A stretch of 26,135 nt of DNA from CAIVND01 sp035532075. Lineage in GTDB: Bacteria > Actinomycetota > Acidimicrobiia > Acidimicrobiales > Bog-793. Shown piece after piece: positions 1-7,826 of the stretch. Each line of letters opens with the position of its first letter. The first letter of the stretch is position 1. A program made the position numbers and the translations under genes. The stretch is taken from positions 1 to 26,135 of the forward strand of contig DATKRV010000084.1 of NCBI GenBank assembly GCA_035532075.1, in the 5' to 3' direction. The notes below the pieces were generated by a model that worked only from the letters and a program-made list of their open reading frames with translations, made no database searches and was not told where the DNA came from.

Positions 1-26
1 GCACTGGTAGTTTTCATCTTGGAAGT

Positions 27-90
27 GGCCCTTCTTGTTGGGTTCCTGTTGCGTTGACAACAACAGTCTCGCCTGCAAGAAGGGCCTTTT
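27..90 (+). terminator. Probable rho-independent terminator of an upstream plus-strand gene
   Basis: GGCCCTTCTTG (27-37) pairs perfectly with CAAGAAGGGCC (76-86) and is followed directly by TTTT (87-90). The 38-nt loop contains a second small stem, CTGTTG (46-51) with CAACAG (61-66), giving a branched hairpin. The T run lies only on the plus-strand side, so it best serves a gene that ends before the window. It could also stop kgd transcripts arriving from the other side, but no T run follows in that direction. Confidence 0.6.
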
Positions 91-137
91 CGCGGATACG
101 CGTCAGTTAGCTCACAGAGTCTCGTGAAAGATCAGGG

Positions 138-3100
138 CTAGGCGTCGGGAGCAGCGCCAATTGCCTCGTCAAGAAGATGCATAATTTCGAGATCATGCAG
201 GATATGTGATCCCGTGGCGGGACTCGCCGCTGCGGCTCTCGATACATGGCGGACCTTGCGTCTGTCGCTTACGTGCCCAAGTAGTCGCTCCAGGACAAAA
301 CCCCATGCACCCATGTTGGTTGGCTCGTCCTGGAGCCAGACGACCTCTGAGGCATTCGAATACCTAGCGAGCACCGCATCGATCTCGGCTCCCGGCCACG
401 GATAAAGCTGCTCGATTCGCACGACTGCGCTGTGTGGACCACCAAGATTGGCGGCGCGGCGCGTGTCCCTGCGCTCGAGCGCCTCGAACGCGATCTTGCC
501 GGTGCACAGCACAATTCGGTCGATATTCGAACTTTCCTGGAAACTGACCGATGGATCATCAAGAATCTCGCGAAAGAACCCGCTCGAAAGTTCACTCATG
601 CGAGAACGGGCAGGTCTCGCGCGAAGCAGGTATTTCGGCGACATGACGATCAATGGCCGGCGAGCCAGATTGTGCACATGGGCACGCAGCAGGTGAAAGT
701 ACTGCGCTGTCGTGGTGGGCTGGGCAATCGTCATGTTCGCATTCGCGGAGGCAGCGAGAAAGCGCTCGATGCGGGCAGAGGAGTGCTCTGGCCCCTGACC
801 TTCGTACCCGTGCGGAAGCAACATCACCAGACCTGAGATCTGACCCCACTTCTCCTCGCCGGCAACAATGAAATTGTCAATCACAATCTGGGCCCCATTG
901 GCGAAGTCTCCAAACTGCGCCTCCCAGACAACCAGGGTGTTCGGACTCTCCACCGAATATCCGTACTCGAATCCAAGGGCCGCGAACTCAGAGAGCAGTG
1001 AGTCGTAGACCTCAAAGGAGCCAAGCCCACTCCAGAGCTGCGAGAGACTCGAAAGCGGGACATAATCCGTTCCATTTTCAAAGTCCACAAGCACCGCGTG
1101 CCGGTGTGAAAATGTCCCGCGACGCGCATCCTGACCGATGAGACGGATATCGCGTCCCTCGATCATGATCGATCCGAACGCGAGCGCCTCTCCGGTCGCC
1201 CAATCAACCTCTCCGCTGCTGAGCAATTCATCGCGCTGATCAAACTGACGGCCAAGCTTTGGATGGACATGAAAGCCATCCGGTCGCTTTGCAATCTGTT
1301 CGCTCATCGCGCTCAGGACATATTGATCGACCGAGGTATCCTTCGGCAAATAGGTACGGTTGATTTCGACACGCTCTGGCAGCCGCTCGAAATGCGGCAC
1401 TGGGATCGTGCGCGTCTGGTCAAGTGCCTCCGCGAGATGTTTCGTAATTCGCGCAATGCCAGCCTGTACCTCTTCGGAACTCACAACACCACGCTCAATG
1501 AGCAGTTCCGCGTACTGAGCATTGACGGACTGATGCTCCGCGATCACACGATACATCAAAGGTTGGGTATAGCTCGGATCGTCACCTTCATTGTGCCCAT
1601 GCATCCGATAGCAGACCAGATCAACAACGACGTCTCGGGAAAACGCATGCCGATACGCGACACAGATCTTTGCCGCTCGGACAACCGCCTCGGGATCATC
1701 GGCATTGACATGCAGAATCGGAGCCTCGATGCTCTTCGCAATATCTGTCGCGTAGGTCGTTGAGCGCGCCGATGTCGGAGGAGTGGTGAACCCGATCTGG
1801 TTATTGATTACAAGATGGATTGTTCCACCGACACTGTATGCAGCAAGTCTTGAGAGGTTGAGTGATTCCGCGACGACGCCCTGCCCGGCAAACGAGGCGT
1901 CCCCATGCAACAAGAGCGCCACAACATCGTTCAGTTTGTCCTGGTCCTGGCGATCCCGCTTCGCCCGGACTACCCCTTCGACGACGCTGTTGACAGCTTC
2001 GAGATGCGATGGGTTCGGTATCAGCGAAACGGGAATCGCGTTTCCATCGAGTCCAGTCCAGAGGCCCGAGCCGCCTTTGTGATACTTCATGTCCCCGGAG
2101 CCATCCGTCGAGAGTGGATCGAGATTCTGCTCGAAATCAGAGAAGATCTCGTGGGCGGGTTTGCCGATGATATTTGCCAGCACGTTCAGCCGTCCCCGAT
2201 GGGACATCCCAATGACGGCCTCAATCGCTCCAGATTGAATACTCGAGAACAAGACCGAGTCAATGAAAGGTACTGCCGAGATCGCTCCCTCGAGTCCGAA
2301 CCGTTTCTGCCCCACATAACGCGAATGCAAGAAAGATTCAAATACCTCGGCTTCATTGAGTCGATCGAGGATGTACTGCTGCTGCAACTCACTCAAAGGT
2401 GCGGGCGGTGTCTCCATCTGGCGCGATAACCAACGTGATTCGTCGGCGCGTTGGATATGCCTGTATTCAATCGCCAATGTTCCGCAGTAGGCGCTGCGAA
2501 GCATCCCGATTATCTCGCGAAGCGTCGCTGTCGCATTTTCCCCAAGATCGGAACTGAGGAATACGCGATCAAGGTCCCATGCGCTTAGGCCGTAGGTAGC
2601 AAGATCAAGCTCGACCGGAACGTCGGATTCCGCAAAGGCGATGGGATTGATTGCCGCGATACGATGTCCATACATTCTGTATGCCTCGATCAAAGCCGCG
2701 ACCGCGAGCTGTTTCTTGCTGGAAACTTCGCCCACATCCTTGGATCCAACGTCTCCCCGGTCATGGGTGAGGTGAACGGGCGAGAAAGGCACTCCGAGCG
2801 ACGAAAAAACTTCTTCGTAAAATCCTCGCAACCCGACAAGAAACTCATCAACGTATTTCAGAAAAAGTCCGGACTCTGCGCCTTGGATGATGCGGTGGTC
2901 GTAGGTCGAGGTAAGCGTCACAATCTTCCCGACTCCCATCGAGGCAAGAATCTCGGGATCTGTCGCGCGGTATTCAACCGGAAAATCAAGCGCACCGACC
3001 CCAATGATCGCCCCCTGACCACGCATCAGTCTGGGAACGGACTGCGTCGTTCCCAGGGTGCCTGGATTTGTGAGCGTCATCGTGACGCCAGAGAAGTCTT

Positions 3101-3911
3101 CAACCGTAAGCTTGTTGCTGCGCGCCTTCGCAACCAGATCTTCATAGGCATTGACAAAACCAGCGAAGTCAAAGTCATCGGCCACCCTGATTGCAGGTAC
3201 GAGCAACGAACGACCGCTTGCGCGTTCGATATCTATCGCAATGCCGAGTCCCACGTGTTCATGACGGATAACTCCGGGAGTCCCTTTGCCGTCACAGTCC
3301 TCGACAAACGTCGCGTTCATCGAGGGGACGAGTTGAACGGCCTTGACCAATGCGTACGCGATGAGATGCGTAAAGCTGATCTTCTTCCCATTGGTCTTTG
3401 CCAGAAAGTCGTTGATGATGGTGCGATTGACCTCAATCGCCTTCGCGGGCGTGGGATGCACGCTTGTTGCCGTCGGGACGCTGAGGCTCGCAACCATATT
3501 TTCGACAATGCGCGCAGCAGCACCCCGCAGCGGAGTGACGGTTTCTTCTGGCACGATCGACGGAACAGGTTGCTTCGGAGATGTCTCGGGAACAGCAACC
3601 GAGATCGGTGGCGAAACGGCGGCAAGAGGCACCGCCGGTGGCGCGCCATTTGAAACGCTGTTCGCATGCGCACCATTGGCCAACTCGGGTGGACGGGCCA
3701 ACTCGGGTGGACTGGCCAACTCCACAGGGTCTTCGATGGATATTGCGGCCGAATGCAAACCTCCGCCAGCAAAGTATGCACGCCAACTTTCGCTCACCGA
3801 AGAGGGATTTGTCAGAAACTCCTGATAGGTCTCTTCAACCAGCCACGCATTGACACCAAGTTCGCTTGCGATCGCATCCGACGCCGTTGTCGGATCTTCT
3901 TGCTCAATCAC
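138..3911 (-). CDS. kgd: Multifunctional 2-oxoglutarate decarboxylase/dehydrogenase E1 with E2-like domain (Kgd)
   Basis: This protein acts at the 2-oxoglutarate node of the TCA cycle. It is a thiamine-diphosphate E1 fused to an E2-type succinyltransferase domain, the layout known from mycobacterial Kgd/SucA. From the GTG at 3911 it has 1257 residues. A short N-terminal helix segment (WLVEETY) is followed by an Ala/Pro-rich linker (about 60-128) and an E2-like core (about 128-360) with the DHRIIQG motif, catalytic-type His near 339. The E1 part starts near 400 and carries SHRGRL, NPSHLEAV, the ThDP segment GDASFAGQG (about 670-678) and NNQIGF. There is no lipoyl domain and no sucB nearby. An in-frame GTG at 3947 would add 12 residues. 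I prefer 3911 because AGGA lies 8 nt upstream, the N-terminus then matches the family, and space is left for the divergent gene at 3951. KYHKG replaces the usual KYHLG. Confidence 0.93.
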   Translation of the reverse strand: MIEQEDPTTASDAIASELGVNAWLVEETYQEFLTNPSSVSESWRAYFAGGGLHSAAISIEDPVELASPPELARPPELANGAHANSVSNGAPPAVPLAAVSPPISVAVPETSPKQPVPSIVPEETVTPLRGAAARIVENMVASLSVPTATSVHPTPAKAIEVNRTIINDFLAKTNGKKISFTHLIAYALVKAVQLVPSMNATFVEDCDGKGTPGVIRHEHVGLGIAIDIERASGRSLLVPAIRVADDFDFAGFVNAYEDLVAKARSNKLTVEDFSGVTMTLTNPGTLGTTQSVPRLMRGQGAIIGVGALDFPVEYRATDPEILASMGVGKIVTLTSTYDHRIIQGAESGLFLKYVDEFLVGLRGFYEEVFSSLGVPFSPVHLTHDRGDVGSKDVGEVSSKKQLAVAALIEAYRMYGHRIAAINPIAFAESDVPVELDLATYGLSAWDLDRVFLSSDLGENATATLREIIGMLRSAYCGTLAIEYRHIQRADESRWLSRQMETPPAPLSELQQQYILDRLNEAEVFESFLHSRYVGQKRFGLEGAISAVPFIDSVLFSSIQSGAIEAVIGMSHRGRLNVLANIIGKPAHEIFSDFEQNLDPLSTDGSGDMKYHKGGSGLWTGLDGNAIPVSLIPNPSHLEAVNSVVEGVVRAKRDRQDQDKLNDVVALLLHGDASFAGQGVVAESLNLSRLAAYSVGGTIHLVINNQIGFTTPPTSARSTTYATDIAKSIEAPILHVNADDPEAVVRAAKICVAYRHAFSRDVVVDLVCYRMHGHNEGDDPSYTQPLMYRVIAEHQSVNAQYAELLIERGVVSSEEVQAGIARITKHLAEALDQTRTIPVPHFERLPERVEINRTYLPKDTSVDQYVLSAMSEQIAKRPDGFHVHPKLGRQFDQRDELLSSGEVDWATGEALAFGSIMIEGRDIRLIGQDARRGTFSHRHAVLVDFENGTDYVPLSSLSQLWSGLGSFEVYDSLLSEFAALGFEYGYSVESPNTLVVWEAQFGDFANGAQIVIDNFIVAGEEKWGQISGLVMLLPHGYEGQGPEHSSARIERFLAASANANMTIAQPTTTAQYFHLLRAHVHNLARRPLIVMSPKYLLRARPARSRMSELSSGFFREILDDPSVSFQESSNIDRIVLCTGKIAFEALERRDTRRAANLGGPHSAVVRIEQLYPWPGAEIDAVLARYSNASEVVWLQDEPTNMGAWGFVLERLLGHVSDRRKVRHVSRAAAASPATGSHILHDLEIMHLLDEAIGAAPDA
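3678..3722. repeat. 18-bp tandem repeat inside the kgd linker
   Basis: Two full units and one partial unit start at 3678, 3696 and 3714 (unit GGCCAACTCGGGTGGACT, with one or two differences). On the minus strand they encode repeated ELASPP/ELARPP/ELANGA hexapeptides in the flexible linker between the N-terminal segment and the E2-like core. The period is a multiple of three, so copy changes would keep the frame. Confidence 0.85.
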
Positions 3912-3950
3912 GGCTCTGATCCTAACGAGATAGCGGTAAGGTCGCACATC

Positions 3951-4304
3951 ATGGAAACCCGTTCATCGACGCTAAGCCCCAGGGTGATCCTGCGGCTCGT
4001 GACGATCATCTCGTTCATCTGTGTCGCGGGAATGATTGCCTCGGCCGCACTCAAGCATCTCGGAGGAGTCCTCACCTTTGGATGCCTCTCAAGTGTGGCA
4101 ATCGTGATTCTGATGGCGGTCATTGCCTCGCAGCCCCAGCAACACGCAAACTTGCATAGCCCGTCATCAATCGATCCCGACCAAGCAGTTCTCGTCGAGT
4201 CGCTCGCGGAGGCGACGATCTCCGAGGGCGCGAGCGAGCCGACCGTTCGGTCCTTGATCGGCGCGGCAGTTGCGTTAGGCCAGTCATTCGCGAGATCGGA
4301 TTAG
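3951..4304 (+). CDS. Small two-helix membrane protein, function unknown
   Basis: The 117-residue product has a short polar N-terminus and two hydrophobic segments, about residues 13-35 and 38-60, joined by a tight turn. A soluble tail of about 55 acidic and small residues follows. This predicts an inner-membrane hairpin with both ends on the same side. I do not recognise the family. The ATG at 3951 is chosen because TAAGG lies 9 nt upstream and the hydrophobic segments follow directly; a longer in-frame extension would run antisense through kgd. The gene diverges from kgd, with only 39 bp between the preferred starts. Its stop is 6 bp before the epimerase start, so the two are probably cotranscribed. 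Confidence 0.7.
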   Translation: METRSSTLSPRVILRLVTIISFICVAGMIASAALKHLGGVLTFGCLSSVAIVILMAVIASQPQQHANLHSPSSIDPDQAVLVESLAEATISEGASEPTVRSLIGAAVALGQSFARSD

Positions 4305-4310
4305 GTCACG

Positions 4311-5216
4311 ATGAGGATCGCCGTCAGTGGGTCTCGGGGTTTCCTCGGATCTTCGCTCGTCGACGCGTTGAGGATGGGCGGACATGAGATCCATCCAATC
4401 GTCCGACACAATCCTCGTAAGGGCGAGATCGGCATTGACTTCGCTCATCGATCCCTTGATTGCTCGCAAATCGAGGGTCAAAGCATTGGAGCAGTCGATA
4501 TCGTCTACAACCTCGCGGGGGAGCCGCTCACGCCGGGAAGATGGAATTCGAAAAAGCGCGAAGAGATCCGATCGAGTCGGATCAGCTCGACTGATCTGAT
4601 TGCCCGCGCGATCGCAAAGGCTCCAGAGGCACCGAACGTGCTCGTCAACATGAGTGCGAGTGGCTACTACGGCAACCGCGGTGATGAGATCCTTACGGAA
4701 CAAAGTGCGGCAGGAGAGGGATTCCTCGCTGAACTCTGTCGTGCCTGGGAATCGGCTACCGCTCCTGCAAGAGCAGTTGGAGTGCGCGTGGTCCATGCGC
4801 GAACCGGAATCGTCATCGGGAAAGAGGGTGGCATGCTCAAGGCCATTACTCCACTGTTTCGTCTCGGGCTGGGCGGGAGACTCGGTGGAGGCTTCCAATG
4901 GATGAGTCCGATCTCGCTCGTCGATGAGATCAGGGCACTCGTCTTTGTGGCAACCAACGAGGAGATTCACGGACCGTGCAACTTCACCTCACCGATTCCA
5001 ATCACCAACGCAGAATTTACCAAAGCACTCGGATCTGCGCTGCACCGCCCCACGCTATTGCACGCGCCCGAGTTCGGCCTTCGAATGGCGCTTGGCAACC
5101 GGTGTACCGATGAGATGGTGCTCGCCAGCCAGCGGGTCATCCCCGCCCGCCTGCAATCAACCGGCTTTCAGTTTCGACTTCCCAGCATCGACGAGGCGCT
5201 CGAGGCAGCCCGCTAA
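4311..5216 (+). CDS. TIGR01777-family NAD(P)-binding epimerase (SDR39U1/YfcH type)
   Basis: The 301-residue extended short-chain dehydrogenase begins with a Rossmann loop (GSRGFLG, residues 7-13). It has the family's NLAGEP segment, the RW-containing helix after it, and SASGYYG with the Tyr at the active-site position. The C-terminal region (LRMALGN through the PSIDEAL end) matches the DUF1731 extension typical of TIGR01777 proteins. The reaction is unknown for most members; they are called nucleoside-diphosphate-sugar epimerases by homology only. The gene follows the small membrane protein by 6 bp. Its TAA stop interlocks with the TAG stop of the convergent nucleotidyltransferase in the shared bases CTAA. 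Confidence 0.9.
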   Translation: MRIAVSGSRGFLGSSLVDALRMGGHEIHPIVRHNPRKGEIGIDFAHRSLDCSQIEGQSIGAVDIVYNLAGEPLTPGRWNSKKREEIRSSRISSTDLIARAIAKAPEAPNVLVNMSASGYYGNRGDEILTEQSAAGEGFLAELCRAWESATAPARAVGVRVVHARTGIVIGKEGGMLKAITPLFRLGLGGRLGGGFQWMSPISLVDEIRALVFVATNEEIHGPCNFTSPIPITNAEFTKALGSALHRPTLLHAPEFGLRMALGNRCTDEMVLASQRVIPARLQSTGFQFRLPSIDEALEAAR

Positions 5217-5953
5217 CCGAGATTGGCGCCGTGGTGCCTCACGTGATCATTGACCTCGTAATAGGCGTCGATCGACTCACCCGCATCTCCCCAGAATCCC
5301 TTCAGGACGTCGTATTCCATCAGACCCGTCTCGACGTAGTAGTTATTCACATCGGTAATTTCGAGTTCTCCGCGACCAGACGGGACGAGGTTCGAAATAA
5401 CCGAATAGACGGTCGAGTCATAGCAATAGGCACCAGTGACGCAGTAACTCGAAGCAGGTTCCTCGGGCTTTTCAACGATACCGACAACCTTTCCATCGCT
5501 CAGTTCAGGTACTCCAAGGTGTCGGAGGTGAGATGGCTCGTCGATGTGAGAAAGAACGATCCTCGCGCCCTTGGACTGTTTCATGAACGCCTCGACGGTC
5601 GGTTTGATTGTCTGGCCAAAGATGTTGTCGGCAAGCATGACGAGCACGCGGTCGTCTCCAACAAATCGCTCTGTCAGTCCAAGCGCCTCGGCAATACCTC
5701 CCGGTCGGTCCTGGTAGGCATAACAGAGCAGGTCAACATTGTGGTCGTCGCCATTTGACAGGAGGCGCAAAAATTCGCCGGCGTGGGTTCCCCCGGTCAC
5801 GACCATGATCTCACCAATTCCTGCCTTGACCAACGCCTCAATCCCATAAGAGATCATCGGGCGATCGTTGATAGGAAGAAGATGTTTATTCGTTATGCGG
5901 GTCAACGGATAGAGTCGACTTCCAGTTCCTCCGGCAAGGAGTACCCCTTTCAT
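5213..5953 (-). CDS. rfbA: Sugar-phosphate nucleotidyltransferase, glucose-1-phosphate thymidylyltransferase family (short form)
   Basis: This enzyme would couple a sugar 1-phosphate to an NTP, probably dTTP with glucose 1-phosphate, to make activated sugar for cell-surface glycans. The N-terminus carries the nucleotide-binding signature LLAGGTGSRLYPLT with the Lys-containing LLPI segment after it (about residues 5-28). The metal/sugar region VMLADNIFG lies near 105-113, and the EKPEEP segment is typical of the RmlA fold. At 246 residues it is about 40-50 shorter than classical RmlA (about 290) and lacks most of the C-terminal helical part; short forms occur in many actinobacteria. No rmlB, rmlC or rmlD gene is nearby, so the dTDP-glucose assignment rests on motifs alone. 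Confidence 0.85.
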   Translation of the reverse strand: MKGVLLAGGTGSRLYPLTRITNKHLLPINDRPMISYGIEALVKAGIGEIMVVTGGTHAGEFLRLLSNGDDHNVDLLCYAYQDRPGGIAEALGLTERFVGDDRVLVMLADNIFGQTIKPTVEAFMKQSKGARIVLSHIDEPSHLRHLGVPELSDGKVVGIVEKPEEPASSYCVTGAYCYDSTVYSVISNLVPSGRGELEITDVNNYYVETGLMEYDVLKGFWGDAGESIDAYYEVNDHVRHHGANLG

Positions 5954-5999
5954 ATGAGGTACCTGTCATCATCAACAGATTTTTCCAGAAAAGACATGC

Positions 6000-6020
6000 G
6001 CACCACCTTAGTGGAGGTGC
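6000..6020 (-). terminator. Weak hairpin after the serine hydrolase gene
   Basis: GCACC (6000-6004) pairs with GGTGC (6016-6020). After an A-A mismatch, CC (6006-6007) pairs with GG (6013-6014) around a 5-nt loop. On the minus strand it starts 4 nt past the hydrolase stop and is followed by GCATGTCTTTTC, only a broken T run. It may be a poor terminator separating this gene from the nucleotidyltransferase. Confidence 0.3.
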
Positions 6021-6024
6021 ACTT

Positions 6025-6852
6025 TCAGCCAGTGAGATGCCGAAGTTCGCGAAACACCGCGTCACAAAACAACGGCCACGACTCGACCGACCACGGTCCG
6101 AAGTTTCGATCGCAGAGAAAACCGAGTCCGTATCCGATGTCGGGATCGATCAGAATGAATGTTCCGCGCTGGCCGAAGTGACCGTAGGAGCGCCCTGAGT
6201 TGTCAATTCCTGTCCAGTGAGGATATTTCGACGATTTGATCTCAAAACCAAGACCCCAATCGCATGGATCCTGCCGGCCAAATCCGGGAACCACTCCAGC
6301 GAGTCCGGGGAAGGCGACGCTCGTCGCCTCTTCCATCAGCGCATAGGAGATCAATGTGGGGTTGAGCAGCTCTGCAATGAATCTGGCGATATCGCCGATG
6401 GTCGAAACCCCGGCAGCAGCTGGAGACCCTGAGCATGACGTTGCCTGCATGGAAAGGGGCGAGAGAACTCCGACGTTCAGATACTCCTCAAACCCCATCG
6501 CTGAGCGCTCGGTGAGATGGTCACCAAGTACCTCAAAGCCCACATTGGAGTAGATCCGCTTGGCCGCTGGGACGGCAAGGACAGTGTTTCGATCATGCTG
6601 ACTGAGACCTGATGCGTGTGCAAGCAGATGCCGAACGGTTGATCCGTTCGGTCCTGCGGGATCGTCAAACGCAATCGTCCGTTCTTCGACTGCGACAAAT
6701 ACTGACCATGAGGTCAGAAGTTTGGTCACCGACGCGAGCGCAAAACGAAACTTCACATCACCGTGCATTGCGACAATATCTCCCGAGGGATCAACCACAA
6801 CAGCCGCAACATGTTCCGCACCAAAACCATCGATGAGTCCAAGTGATTGCAT
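6025..6852 (-). CDS. Serine hydrolase of the beta-lactamase/PBP class C fold
   Basis: The 275-residue protein keeps the three catalytic motifs of class C-type serine hydrolases: SxxK as SVTK (Ser41-Lys44), YxN as YSN (Tyr101-Asn103), and HFG (225-227) at the KTG/HxG position. HLLAHASGLS around 75-84 is also typical. Such enzymes include beta-lactamases, esterases and D-Ala-D-Ala peptidases; HxG members are more often esterases or peptidases than true beta-lactamases. I see no signal peptide, so the protein is probably cytoplasmic. It is shorter than many members (about 350-400). It starts 35 bp after ftsX and may be read from the ftsEX transcript, in the place where many actinobacteria carry smpB. 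Confidence 0.85.
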   Translation of the reverse strand: MQSLGLIDGFGAEHVAAVVVDPSGDIVAMHGDVKFRFALASVTKLLTSWSVFVAVEERTIAFDDPAGPNGSTVRHLLAHASGLSQHDRNTVLAVPAAKRIYSNVGFEVLGDHLTERSAMGFEEYLNVGVLSPLSMQATSCSGSPAAAGVSTIGDIARFIAELLNPTLISYALMEEATSVAFPGLAGVVPGFGRQDPCDWGLGFEIKSSKYPHWTGIDNSGRSYGHFGQRGTFILIDPDIGYGLGFLCDRNFGPWSVESWPLFCDAVFRELRHLTG

Positions 6853-6887
6853 GAAACGTTCAGTCGCGACCGTCGCCCAAGACGAAG

Positions 6888-7769
6888 CTAGACGTCAAGG
6901 AACCTTCGAACGGCAATCGTGGAGCCCACGACGCCAACCACGACTCCGATCAATACAACGACAACTTCAGTCAAAATCAACTGCCCGAGCGGCAACGTCG
7001 ATGACGAGAGGTAACGGCGAACCAGATAGTTCACCCCGACATTTGACAGCAGCACTATGCCCGCGGCGACGACCGCACCGACCAACCCCTGGACGAGACC
7101 TTCAAGCATGAAAGGAATGCGGATGAACCAGTTCGTTGCTCCGACGAGCTTCATCACGCTCACCTCGCGTCGCCTGGCAAAGATCGCCATGCGGATCGCA
7201 TTCAGAATCAATACGAGCGAGGAGACCAGCAGGACAATGGCGATCGCAAGCAGCACAACCTGCAAGATGTTCGTAATCCGCTGCATTGTGCGGACGCTCT
7301 GCGCTGGAAACTGAGCATGACCCTGAAAGACGCCAGGAACGCCGTTGAATATCGCGGCAACAGCAGGTGCATCATTCGCGCTCTGGAGCTGACACCGGAA
7401 GACTGTCGGAGTGATTGCAGGAGTCAGCGCTTCGAGCGCGGTTGGCTCGCCAGCCAGAACCTGTCTGGCCTGGAGATACGAGGCCTTGTGGTCAAGGTAG
7501 GTGCATGTGGTGATCTGAGGCTCCTGGGAGATCAGGACGCGTATTTCGCTGAGCTGTTGCGAGGTTGCGTTGGAGTTCATGAACACTTGAAGGCTCACGT
7601 TGTTCGACCACTGCGAGATCTGGCGGTTCACTACCTGGCGCAGCAAAAGCGCGGTACCCACCAATGAGAGCGATACCGCTACGGTGAGCACGGCCGCCAA
7701 GGCCATCACCCGGTTGCGCCACAGATTCGCCGCTGTCTCTTTCGCGACATAATCAAACGAAACAGCCAC
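6888..7769 (-). CDS. ftsX: Cell division ABC transporter permease-like subunit FtsX
   Basis: FtsX forms a membrane complex with FtsE that activates peptidoglycan hydrolases at the division site without moving a substrate. The 293-residue protein has the FtsX layout: a short cytoplasmic N-terminus, TM1 (about 21-43), an extracellular domain of about 120 residues, then three TM segments in the C-terminal half. The cytoplasmic loop after TM2 contains the family feature RRREVSVMKLVGAT. The extracellular domain has two cysteines (TTCTY and FRCQ) that could form a disulfide, as known for mycobacterial FtsX. I choose the GTG at 7769 over an upstream TTG at 7805 because GGAGAGAGG lies 9 nt upstream and the N-terminus then matches the family. 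ftsE ends 57 bp upstream. Confidence 0.93.
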   Translation of the reverse strand: MAVSFDYVAKETAANLWRNRVMALAAVLTVAVSLSLVGTALLLRQVVNRQISQWSNNVSLQVFMNSNATSQQLSEIRVLISQEPQITTCTYLDHKASYLQARQVLAGEPTALEALTPAITPTVFRCQLQSANDAPAVAAIFNGVPGVFQGHAQFPAQSVRTMQRITNILQVVLLAIAIVLLVSSLVLILNAIRMAIFARRREVSVMKLVGATNWFIRIPFMLEGLVQGLVGAVVAAGIVLLSNVGVNYLVRRYLSSSTLPLGQLILTEVVVVLIGVVVGVVGSTIAVRRFLDV

Positions 7770-7778
7770 GACCCCGTG

Positions 7779-7787
7779 CCTCTCTCC
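7779..7787 (-). promoter_or_regulatory. Ribosome binding site that fixes the ftsX start
   Basis: On the minus strand GGAGAGAGG lies 9 nt before the GTG at 7769. The earlier TTG at 7805 has no comparable site and would place this sequence inside the coding region. Confidence 0.65.
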
Positions 7788-7826
7788 CAAACGCACATAC
7801 GGCAATCTCTAGATGCACTCGTCTCA

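Noticed and set aside
2664..3653. Long plus-strand open frame of 329 codons opposite kgd
   Set aside because: It lies wholly antisense to the well-supported kgd, has no family character and is rich in Arg/His/Asp as expected from a mirrored frame.
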